A stretch of 20,378 nt of DNA, from NCBI GenBank assembly GCA_000697335.1, contig JNEM01007017.1, positions 1 to 20,378 of the forward strand, given 5' to 3'. A model generated the notes under the pieces. It was not told the DNA's origin and did not search any database. It saw only the letters and a program-made list of their open reading frames with translations. The translations under genes were made by a program, and so were the position numbers. Positions 10,665 to 20,378 of this stretch are shown in pieces. Source of the DNA: Conidiobolus incongruus B7586 (lineage: Eukaryota; Entomophthoromycota; Entomophthoromycetes; Entomophthorales; Conidiobolaceae). The first letter of the stretch is position 1, and every line of letters starts with the position of its first letter.

Positions 10665-13119
10665 ATTTTGAATTCAAAGTTAACACTTTGATTAAAGCTT
10701 TAGAGGTTAATTTATATTGACCTTGGTTTGTTATACACATGTTAAAATAATTTTACACCTTGTTTCAATTCAAGTATTTTTCTTCTCTGTTTATTAAAAA
10801 TAAGTAGTTTAAAGTTAAATTTTATAGCTTCTATATTATTATCATTATTATTTTGATAAATTGGAAAAGAGTAAATATCGATTTTTCACTATACTGATAT
10901 ATACTGATGTATATTGATATAATATTTATATTTTTTTATAATTTTTTATTTTCTCAGGTATAGAAATTAATTATAACTTTTGAAATTGTCAAATATTGAT
11001 AAATAGTTTTTCCGATTATGCCATAGAATTTATCATAAAAGTCACCTTGAAAATTTTTTTAATTGTTAATCTTTTGTCAAATAATTTCTGCTAAGTAACC
11101 ATTTTGCTCTTGTATATATGAATATTTTGATGAAAATTTTTGTAGAAAAAACATTGATATGAAATATTTTAAAAAATTATTTATATTTTATAGTATATCA
11201 ATCATTATTGAATTGATATATATTTATTACTTTAATTTCTTTTGCAATGATTTACTTTAAGAATATTATTAATATCTGAATCATTTTAAATCTATAAATC
11301 AGACCATATGATGGTTTTTAAATTTACAATTTAACCTCCATAAACCACCTAAATATAAAGAGGCCACACATTTATTGCTAATTAATAAGCGTATTAGTAA
11401 TTTTTAATAGATAATGTATGATAAAGTTAATATTAAATCATTTTAATAAAAATATAGTCAAAGCTTAGATTTTTTAATTTGATAAGTAAATAAAAAATTA
11501 TTTTGTGATTTATACAGGATATGTAGTGTTGATATTTAAGAATTGTATAAACCATAATTTAGCCACTCACTCAAATTAATCAATTTGTTCGATAATTAGC
11601 ACAGGTTCAACCCTAATATTGTTAATATCCACATTAATAATATTATTTTTATTTAATGCTTTGATTGTCATTATATAATATAAATATCAAATTATTTCTC
11701 GAATAAGCTTTCATCTTTTATTGATATATCATGATAATATAAATTATAATTGATATCTATTGATAATTAATTATAACAATATTTTATAGGTATTTATAAA
11801 ATATTTTAAGAATATTTATAATTGAATTGAAAAACCTGAAATAATATGAGCTGATGTATTATAATTTTTATATTATATTTAACCAGTATAAATATTACCA
11901 TTAAATATGTAAAATATAAAAAGTTTTGTAATAAATATTAATTTAGCAAAACATTATGATAATCTTTAAAATATTGACTATATATTAATCCAATGATAAT
12001 TTCTCAAAGCAAATCCATTACTATATTATTATAGATAATTTGACATTTATAAATATCATTTCAATTGAAAAAATTTGAAAATTCAAAATATTTAATATAA
12101 AAATTTTATTCTATTTGAATGATGTAATTCTCGAATTGTCAAATATTTTAGAATATTGTTTGTTTTATTTTTTATATAATTAATTTAGTATCAATATATA
12201 TATTCAAGGAATATTATTAAATTCAGGTGACATTATAATATAAAATATATTTAATCCTGATTGATATCATAAATCTCACCTTTTTAATATCAAAACAAGT
12301 ATAAAAATAAATACTTCTTTTAATGAATTTGATTAATTTTTAGTTGTTACTTTAAGAGATATACTTATATATTAATAATAGATCATTCCTTTGAAAAAAA
12401 TCAAATATTAGAACCTTTTCATTATTTTTGAATAATATATATTGTCGAAATTCCAGATTGTTAATTATAAAACGAAACCGACTTTAGCTCAAGGATATTG
12501 GACTTTATAGCAATTAATTGAAACTTATGATATATTAAGTGATTTATCAATCAAATATAATACATAGAAATTCAAAGTTCTATAATGATTAGATAAATTA
12601 ATGATCTAAAAGTGATATTATTATTAATTTATTATAATTTTTTAACATTACATATATCATATATTGATAATTTTTGAAACTTATAATAATAATTTCTCAT
12701 TTTAATTATTTGATTATATTAATAGTACTATTTTATTAATAAGATAGAAATTTATAAATTATGGTGTAAATTTAAATTAATTTAATACATTAAAGCTCTT
12801 TTTATTATTAATATGATTACAAAGTGAAATTCGTTTTGAATATATATGTTCATATTATAACTATTATTCATTTAATCAAGTTTCTGATATATATTAAAGA
12901 AATAAAAAATAATTCAACCTAAAATTAGTTTAATTAATAATTATAGAAATTATTTTCAGCATATATCTTTTAATATCAGAATATTTAAATTATTATTTGA
13001 AAATTTGATAATAAATATTCCATAAAATCATTAAATTGAATATTTTACAAATGACTTAACAAAAATTAATTCCATATAATTCAGCTTTATTGAATAATAA
13101 TATAAAAATATGCTCACTG
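10665..13119. other. Long AT-rich stretch upstream of gene B, no gene recognised
   Basis: About 2.5 kb with dense stops in all six frames. It should carry the gene B promoter next to 10665, but nothing distinctive can be seen. A short resemblance to the SABATH motif region at about 11292-11315 is too brief to call. A GGTTCAACCC-like tRNA B-box near 11605 has no matching stems. No repeats other than simple AT runs. Confidence 0.6.
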
Positions 13120-13930
13120 CATTATAATAATTTCTATCATGGATTCATTATCCATATAACCTTTTTGAATAACTCCTCTTCTGAATTATTATAGGTGGTT
13201 TATAATAAAATGGAATATAAAATTTATCAAAATATGGGTCAGTAAATAGTAACAGTTTCAATACTATAGACAATATTTTTTATTGGTTATTAGTGAATAT
13301 TGCCATAGTATTGGAGCTGAATAATCTGAATATTTTCAATTACTTATATAAATAATATAATTATTAATTTGAGCATTTATCTGATAAATCCTCTAGCAAT
13401 TCAATAAAATGTTTCTCTTCGTATTGGAAATTTTGAAGAAAATCATATTGAGTTGGCGAATATAATTATATCTAATGTAGAAAAATCTAACAGGAAGCAA
13501 AAACAGCATTATTAAATTTAATTATTTATTAATAATCCGTATATCTTATACACTCGGTTTGGATATCAATATTCTAAGACATACCAAATCGTGGAATTAG
13601 CAGCTGATTTCAGAGTTCATTAAACATTGTTTACCTGATTGAATATTATTGTCAGCCAAATCTAAAGGGTTAATTAAAATCATCTTAATAATCTTTTTAT
13701 AGTTTTCGATTTGTCTGATTTTCATATTGCAAATCTTTTATTTTATGCATAAAGTTTTCCAAATCATTACATTTAAAAATCAGCAACTTATATAATACCA
13801 TCATGAGGTGAATGTAATGAAACTAAAGTATAATGAACTTTTACCCATATATTATCTAATGGGATATTTCCTTATCTTCCTTCAATAATTTTATTTTGAA
13901 AATTAAATGCATTATCTAGTTTTATATAAC
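13120..13930 (-). pseudogene. Heavily decayed SABATH methyltransferase pseudogene (copy psi-2)
   Basis: No reading frame survives, but the sequence can be followed in order against genes A and B on the minus strand. Near 13880-13917 it resembles exon 2, and at 13801-13850 it matches the exon 2/3 boundary (ACCATCATGAGGTGAATGTAATGAA against CCATTGTGAGGAGGTAACAAAGGAA over its best part). GATTGAATATTATTGTCAGCCAAATC (in two shorter blocks, 13636-13662) corresponds to the EDLPDN coding stretch, 13553-13602 to the VQTE...HDL part, 13440-13475 to the SLHWMPEYRP part, and 13370-13400 to the KWFDD.SDKYL part. Weaker matches continue to about 13120, where ATAATTTCTATCATGG resembles the C-terminal coding end. 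Segments are missing between these blocks. It is the oldest-looking member of the array. Confidence 0.68.
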
Positions 13931-15714
13931 CTCATTAACTATATTAATCTTAACTGACAAATATTTTAGTGTTGTGTTTTAAAATAAGTTTTCTATATAA
14001 ATATTATTGCTAGAAAAATACTAGAAATAAGATTTAATAAACTATTTATTATTCCTAATCCTGAATATATCAAGCTGTATGTCTTAGAGCTTACTTTTCA
14101 GATATTGTAGCAAAATATTCAGAAAAACCTTTTCTCTATTTGTATCACTTCTGGGTTTAAATAGTTGATTCAGTAGATGATATCCTTTAATTGTGGACTG
14201 ACAAAGCCAGCTTAAAATATAAATAATATTGTTTTAACTATCAAGTTAAGATCAATTGTTAATTCTAAAATACATCAATAAGTTAAATAATAATAAATTT
14301 ATCACTTTAAACTTGATTAGCAAACTTAATTTTTTCTGTTAAAACCAGATTAAATATTAATATACTAGATTATATATAAAATGATTTTTTACCTACTAAC
14401 TATAGAATAAACAAACATTGGAATTTATTCCTAATATCAGTTTTTCATCCTATTTTATATCTTTTAAAATAAATTATTACTATCTTTTTTTATTATTTGA
14501 ATAAAAGCAAAAATTTGATTATATTATATTATTTTTTATTAAATTATATTTGAATTAAATATTTGTTATATTATAATTGATAAATTTTCCAATATTGATT
14601 CTTATTATATAATTAATAATATAAAATATTAAACCTTATAATTCAATTGTTTTAATTATTATTTTAATAGAATAATTTTATAATTATTTTTATATTTTTG
14701 AATTATTAAAATATTTTGGTTTATATTTTGATTATTAAAATCTTATACTATAAAGCAATATTTTTTGCATTTAAAAAAAATAAAATGATCCTTATAATAT
14801 AAAAAAGATAATTATTACTATAATAACTAAAATAATAATAAAACTTTTAAAATTAAAATTCAAAATAATTTCAATTATATTAAATAATTTAAACAAATAG
14901 TATTATTGATTATAAATAATATTTTGCCAAATAATTGGTAGGTTTGTGAATTTTAAAAAATAATTCTTTAATTATATAAAATAATTATAATTATATAGTT
15001 TATATTCTAATGAATATCATAAATATTGTAATTTTTCCTATTTTTTATATAAATAACCATTTATTGTTTTAGTTCTATTCAATTTATAACAGTTTTATTA
15101 AATAATAATATTAATAATTTATTATAAAAATACCAATTAAAAATAATTCTATTTAAAAAACATAATCTTTATTTTATATCAATTTACCTTTTAATTTTAA
15201 AATTATAAATTTAATGATAAATGGTAGTTTTAGATAAAATATTATTTTATAAGTTATTTATAAATCATCAATCACTTTAAAAAAGTTATGATAAAGTTTT
15301 AATAAAAATAAAATAAAAGACTGTTAATAATCATATTTTATTTCAAATATGATTAAATTCAAAAATATATTTTAAAAATATTTTGAATAAAAATAATAAT
15401 TAATAATTATATATAGTTCAAAAATTCTTTATTTATTTTGTATATAATTTATTTTTAAAATTAATAAAATATTTGAGAAATCAGAGATTAAAGAATTTGC
15501 CATTTATTTTTAAATAAATAAGTAATATAAAATCTATTATATATATTTGCAATATTTAACAACTATTTTCATTAATTTATGATATAGTTTTATAAAATTT
15601 TATATTTAATTTATAATCCATTAAAATTAAATATTTAATTCAAATAATAGGAAATAATTTTATCAATCACTCAAGAAATTACAATTACCAAACTAAATCA
15701 AGAAATGATTTTAG
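13931..15714. other. Very AT-rich non-coding stretch
   Basis: About 1.8 kb. The part at 14040-14210 is slightly less AT-rich and could be worn coding sequence, but no family could be recognised on either strand. From 14400 to 15700 it is almost purely A and T, with no gene, RNA or repeat-family signature. Confidence 0.6.
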
Positions 15715-16080
15715 AGAATAGTTATTTCCTTAACTCAGTGGTTGTGTTCCTCTCTGTCACTGAGTTATTCCTATCCATAAAAATCAACAATGAAAACTAA
15801 TATAAGATTATCATGAATGAACTAATAAACATATCTCTTATATCTTCATTCCAAAAGTATCTAAACTCTAAGCTTTTCTCATAACACACACCAAAGTATT
15901 TAGTTGTGACGAGCGTGAGATATTTATTTTACTCGAAGTACCCGATTCGCAGCAAGCCATTTTTTTCTCATTTGATAAACTACATTAATTTTCCCTAACT
16001 CTGTGGTAACCTATCATTTATCACTGGCGATTCCCCATTTAAGATCTAAAAGTCTATTGTCTCCCTCAATTACAGAAGTT
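15715..16080. other. Unexplained GC-richer island
   Basis: This patch stands out from the extremely AT-rich DNA on both sides. It contains a perfect 10-bp inverted repeat (15731-15740 / 15758-15767), a further near-copy of the same motif (TAACTCTGTGG at 15996-16006 against TAACTCAGTGG at 15732-15742), and a GC-rich run around 15905-15958 (GACGAGCGTGAG, CCCGATTCGCAGC). Stops interrupt all frames, so a protein gene is unlikely. Possibilities include an unrecognised structured RNA, a tRNA-derived SINE (TAACTCAGTGG resembles an A-box) or a worn terminal repeat of a retroelement. None can be chosen from sequence alone. Confidence 0.4.
15731..15767. repeat. Perfect 10-bp inverted repeat with 17-nt loop
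   Basis: TAACTCAGTG at 15731-15740 pairs exactly with CACTGAGTTA at 15758-15767 around the loop GTTGTGTTCCTCTCTGT. With four G:C pairs, the stem is unusual for this sequence background. There is no T-run immediately after it, so it is not an obvious Pol III terminator structure. Confidence 0.85.
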
Positions 16081-18311
16081 ACAAACATTAAATTTATATT
16101 TTAGAAAATTATTAAAATTATTAAAATAATATAATTTATTAAAAATATAACATTAAATTTACTAACTTAGTCATATATTTATTTACTTCATAAATTAACC
16201 TATCAAATATCATTCAAAAAATAGTAAGAAAATTTTTATGAGAAGAGGTATAAAAAACTTGAATGATATAATATTGTTACAATTTTTTATATTTTAATTT
16301 AACTCATATTATCTCAAGGGTTATTAATTAATTATCAATTATATCCAATAAATATATAATAAAATATAAATTCAATAGAAATTTATAGAGTTATAAAAAT
16401 ATATTATATAATAATATAATTAAAAATCACAATAAATTGTATAGATACCTAATCATGTCTATACCAGGTTAATATATGTAAAAAAATTAAATATTTTAAT
16501 TTGATTTATTATTTTAATTCAAATTTTTTTTGATAATCCCACTGAGATTTTATTTTTTATTTAATTCCTAATAATTATTTAAAAATAAAGAAAAATAAAC
16601 TCAATAATCTTCATTGTCTAAATATATATATATATATATATACGTATATATTATTTCAATGTTTTATAATTCAAATTTAATCATTATAGCATATAATGAT
16701 ATTATGATTTTAATTTTACAAAATATGAGTTTGGACAGTTGAATCAGAGGTAGCATATTATTTATATTTTTAATATTTAGGAATATGTAACATTTTAGCT
16801 TTTTCAATAAATCCTAACATTCTTTTAATAATTTATATGAATTATAAAAAAACTAATATTTCTTAATAATCATACTTGCAAGAAAATTGGTTTTAATAAT
16901 TTTGTCTACTATTATCATATTTTTTAGCCAATTACTGGCAAAAATTTAATTGGAATTAATAAATTTAAATAAAAATATTAATTAAAGTTTATAATATTAA
17001 ATAATATTGATAATGAATCAGAAATAAAATAAATACTTATCTCAATATTTATGGTTTTAAGTTATTATTTTTGTAAATTTTATTAAATTAATATACATAA
17101 CTATATTCATAAATTATCAATTTTTTATTGATTTTAATTATATTAGAATTAAGATAATGATGTAATCAATCCAACTCGATTAAAAGTAAAATTAACTAAT
17201 GATATTTTTTTTAAAATTATCTATTTATGGTAATTCAGGAAAATAACTGTAAACTTTGGATTTTTTGGTGCGGGCGGATTATATAAATATATTTTTGATA
17301 ATTTATTGTTTATGGAAGGTATTTAATGACTGCTGTTTTTTTATTATATATTCTCATTACCATATTAGTTCTTTTCATGGTTTTCTCAGGATAGTTCATA
17401 AGTGTTTTGCCAAAGATTTTTTAGGATATATGATGTAATATAAAGATTATCCTTAAATTTTGATTGATCTAAAATTTTAAACGTTGGTTTATCATAAAAC
17501 TTAGTTAACAAATATGAAAGAAATTGATCATAAATATAAAAGATACCCTCCTTTGAAAAAATCAAAAATATGATTTATTACCAAAAGTAATAAATTAATA
17601 TTAACCAATTCATGTTAATCTATTTAAATCGAAAAATACTTCATTATTTAATAAATTTATATCAAGTTTGGTTCTGAATATTATAATTCAGGTTATTTAT
17701 AGTAATTAGATCAAAATATAAATTAAGTTAATTGAATAAATTTCATATCGCTTGACCCAACAATATTCGATTTATCAAAAATATTGTAAATTTAATAAAT
17801 ATGAATATTAAAATTATTGTTATGATATATATATTTAATATAAAGATCAACATTAATATTATTATCGGATATACAATAGGGATATTACTATTTTTAATAA
17901 TCTATAGTAGATATACTGAACTTAAAGAGTTGATCACTAAACATCATAAATACTCATATTAAAAATATATTTTTATAATTAACAGATTCAATACCAAAAC
18001 AGATTTGTGAGATTTAGTAAACTGGATAAAATATCTAAATCTGATAATATCTTGATATATCCCAAATAGGATATACAATTCGATAAATTTGTCGTTATAT
18101 TACTTAAATTGGAATTATATAGGAAACTCAAAGTAGTTCAAGTTATTTCAATTTGCTATAGGATTATCCGAATGAATATTAAAAAGTCAATTGGAAATTA
18201 TGTATGTAAATTATATGGTAATTTTGATGAATATATAAACACTTTAAATTATGAGATTTTGAATATTTATTTATTGAATAAATAATAATCATATAATCAT
18301 AAAAAAATATA
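16081..18311. other. AT-rich region upstream of the ERG25-like gene
   Basis: About 2.2 kb without a supported gene. It contains an AT microsatellite at 16622-16642. A 60-codon ATG-started frame at 17256-17438 is hydrophobic and aromatic-rich, as random AT-rich DNA often is; it has no recognisable motif and is not called. The last few hundred bases before 18312 should hold the promoter and 5' leader of the sterol gene; the start codon is preceded by an A-rich run, typical of eukaryotic leaders, but no clear TATA element or upstream activating site can be told from background. Confidence 0.6.
16622..16642. repeat. (AT)n microsatellite
   Basis: About ten AT units, followed by TACGTATATA. Confidence 0.9.
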
Positions 18312-19314
18312 ATGGAAGTATTAAATTCGACAATAAGTACATTTAGTGATAATTTATTACAACCCGAAAAGTTGACTTTTGTTGAAAGACAGTGGGCTAA
18401 TATCTTCCATGGAAGAAACGAATATTTGACATTAACTGTTTTCGCTTTTATTTATCGTGAACTTATTTACTTTGGAAGATTTATCCCCTGGTGGATCTGT
18501 AGTAAAATCAGAGCATTTGATAAGTACAAATTGCAACCTGTAACTAATAATAATTTAAAATTCTGTATATGCAAGATCACTGACGTTGGTTTAGGATAAG
18601 GAAATCTCTGAAGAACAACACAAAAAATGTTTGAAAGCTGTTTTAAAGCACCACTTTTTGGTTGAAGCTCCCCTTCAATTTGGTTTTCACCCCGTTGCTA
18701 CTTTCTTTGGTATGAAGATCTCTGAAGTTCCTCTTCCCAGCTGGTAAGTTGAATAATTAACGATCGTTATAGAAATTGTATTCATCTAGTTGATTAGGAC
18801 TACTATGTTTTTCCAAACTTTCTTGTGTTTGGTATTTGAAGATTTCTTCCACTATGTCTTCCACAGAATTTTCCACTATGGTCCTTTTTACAAGCACATT
18901 CACAAGATGCATCACGAATACTCTGCTCCTTACGGATTAGCTGCCGAATACGCTCATCCCATCGAAATCATCACTTTGGGTATGGGTACTTTATTGGGTC
19001 CCATTTTAATCACTTCCTCAGGCTTTGATCTCCACGTCTTCACCGTTATTTTCTTTATTACCTGCCGTACCTTCCAAGCTGTCGATGCCCACTCCGGCTA
19101 TGACTTCCCCTGGTCCTTGCACAACTGGGTACCCTTCTGGGCTGGTGCCGAACATCACGACTACCATCATCAAGCTTTCGTAGGCTGCTACTCCTCCAGC
19201 TTCCGCTGGTGGGATACTATCTTCGGTACCGATGATAAGTATCATGCCTTCCGTGCCCAACAAAAACTTAAAGCTGAAGCTGAAAAGAAGGCTGCTCAAG
19301 CTAAGTCTGAATGA
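18312..19314 (+). CDS. ERG25: C-4 methylsterol oxidase, ERG25-like (3 exons)
   Basis: Non-heme di-iron monooxygenase of the fatty acid hydroxylase/sterol desaturase superfamily. It oxidises the C-4 methyl groups of 4,4-dimethyl sterol intermediates in the ER, the first step of C-4 demethylation in ergosterol-type synthesis, normally working with ERG26, ERG27 and ERG28. Exons are 18312-18539, 18595-18743 and 18798-19314 (TGA); introns are 55 nt (CACTGAC branch site) and 54 nt. The protein has 297 aa; yeast Erg25 has 309. Iron-binding histidine boxes: HRIFH at 148-152, HKMHH at 161-165 and HHDYHH at 245-250. AEYAHP, QAVDAHSGYDFPWSL, PFWAGAEHH and SSFRWWD are strongly conserved. Hydrophobic spans near 38-62 and 93-115 fit membrane helices. 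The lysine-rich tail lacks a terminal KKxx. Splicing restores KLQP-DKE and PLPSW-TTM, both as expected in the family. The 3' half is far richer in G+C than exon 1. All key residues are present, so it is probably functional. Confidence 0.95.
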
Positions 19315-20378
19315 TCATATATTAACCAATTTTTATAACGTTTATAAATTTTACATACTGTTTGAATATTAATTATCTTAAAGAAATTCTAATAAATATA
19401 TTTAATAATTTGATTTTTTATTTTTATTTTATCTTATTAATATTATGAATAAATTTATAATAATTGTCCAATTTTTATTTAATATAGAACAATTTTAATT
19501 TAAATTAGCATAAATATTTATTTATTTAATTTTAATTGATATTATTCAAAAATTTAATTTTTTTTTATTTTCAGTTAGTATTTACTACAATCTATTCATT
19601 ATATATACATTCCAATTCTCTCAATATTTTTTTTCTTTGATATTTAATATATATCTCCTTACTTAATATATTTATAGAATATTAGTAAAAATGTAGGTTT
19701 TAATAATATCTGATTTTAATTAAATCGAGATATAAGTTCAAATTGTGATTATATTAGTAAAAACACAATCATAACTGAACAAATATTTTGCTACTTCTAA
19801 ATTTGGTAATCATAGCAAATTCAAAATAATTTTAATTTTACTAAAAGTTCAAAAATAATCAAAATTAAAAAGAAATAATATATATACTATATTATTAAAT
19901 AATTTAAAATTGATAAAATGAAAATATATTTACTTATTAATTTATACGAAGTATACAATTGTTTTTAAATTCAATAATTTCAAATTATATATATTCCACG
20001 TTCAATAATAATATATTCAAATTTGTTTATATATAATTTAATAATTTTGATTACCATTATTTTAATATGATATATTAACATTTTCCTTATCTTTAATCAC
20101 TTACAAAATCATTATAAGATTCAATTATGATAATGCGTAATTAATTATTTAAAGCCACCAATATAAAATAAAATCAAATAATAATAACTTAAATATTAAT
20201 ATAAAATCATAATTCAATAAAATTTTAGAATTTATATTTTATATTATTGGAAAATTTTTTATAATAAACTATTTATCAACTTATATAATAATTTTATTTT
20301 AAAATATTATTATGAACAATAATAATTAATTTGTATGTAAAAAGTATAAAGCCTTGTATAAATACATATATATATATA
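19315..20378. other. AT-rich 3' flank, no gene recognised
   Basis: About 1.1 kb of AT-rich DNA to the window edge. An AATAAA at 19391-19396, 77 nt after the ERG25-like stop, could serve polyadenylation, but this hexamer is common at such base composition. The window ends inside an AT microsatellite (20366-20378). No other feature can be supported. Confidence 0.6.
20366..20378. repeat. AT microsatellite running off the window
   Basis: At least six AT units; the end lies beyond the window. Confidence 0.85.

Noticed and set aside
11285-11320. Possible sixth SABATH remnant (ATAAATCAGACCATATGATGG)
   Set aside because: Only about 20 bases resemble the region encoding PTPYGLIYDS and nothing on either side aligns, so chance is likely at this base composition.
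15728-15770. tRNA gene suggested by TAACTCAGTGGTTG
   Set aside because: It resembles a D-arm/A-box, but no acceptor stem, anticodon arm or GGTTCGA T-loop follows at the right distance; the hairpin uses the same bases differently.
17256-17438. 60-codon plus-strand ORF with an ATG start
   Set aside because: It is short, hydrophobic and aromatic-rich as expected from T-rich DNA, with no recognisable domain and no conserved neighbour.
19018-19299. 93-codon minus-strand frame
   Set aside because: It is an antisense shadow of ERG25-like exon 3, produced by that exon's high G+C.

Overview
The window is very AT-rich (about one fifth G+C by eye). It carries a five-copy tandem family of SAM-dependent carboxyl methyltransferase (SABATH-type) genes, a single-copy sterol gene, and decayed Tc1/mariner transposons. 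The organism looks like a fungus with an extremely AT-rich genome. The right-hand gene encodes a C-4 methylsterol oxidase that reads like fungal ERG25. Introns are short (46-58 nt), GT..AG, some with CTAAC/CTGAC-like branch sites. Stops are standard (TAA, TGA). I cannot name the species. An intact oxygen-dependent sterol gene argues against the sterol-free anaerobic gut fungi, despite the similar base composition.

Layout. 1-2040: remains of three Tc1/mariner-superfamily transposases. Two related Tc1-like copies lie tail to tail, followed by the 3' end of a mariner-like copy. 2118-2755: a truncated SABATH pseudogene touching that transposon debris. 4187-5326: a nearly full-length but dead SABATH copy that still shows three exons. 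6575-7715 and 9499-10664: two apparently intact SABATH genes, each with three exons. 13120-13930: an old, heavily decayed SABATH copy. All five copies are on the minus strand. 13931-18311: mostly AT-rich non-coding DNA with one unexplained GC-richer island (15715-16080) that holds a 10-bp perfect inverted repeat. 18312-19314: ERG25-like gene on the plus strand, three exons, then AT-rich non-coding DNA to the end.

How it fits together. The SABATH cluster looks like a birth-and-death tandem array. The two intact genes share a 92-bp stretch with no nucleotide difference inside otherwise diverged sequence, which suggests recent gene conversion. The ERG25-like enzyme belongs to ergosterol-type sterol synthesis in the ER and has no visible functional link to the methyltransferases. 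The most notable item is the SABATH array itself: the family is best known from plants, and its substrate here cannot be read from sequence.
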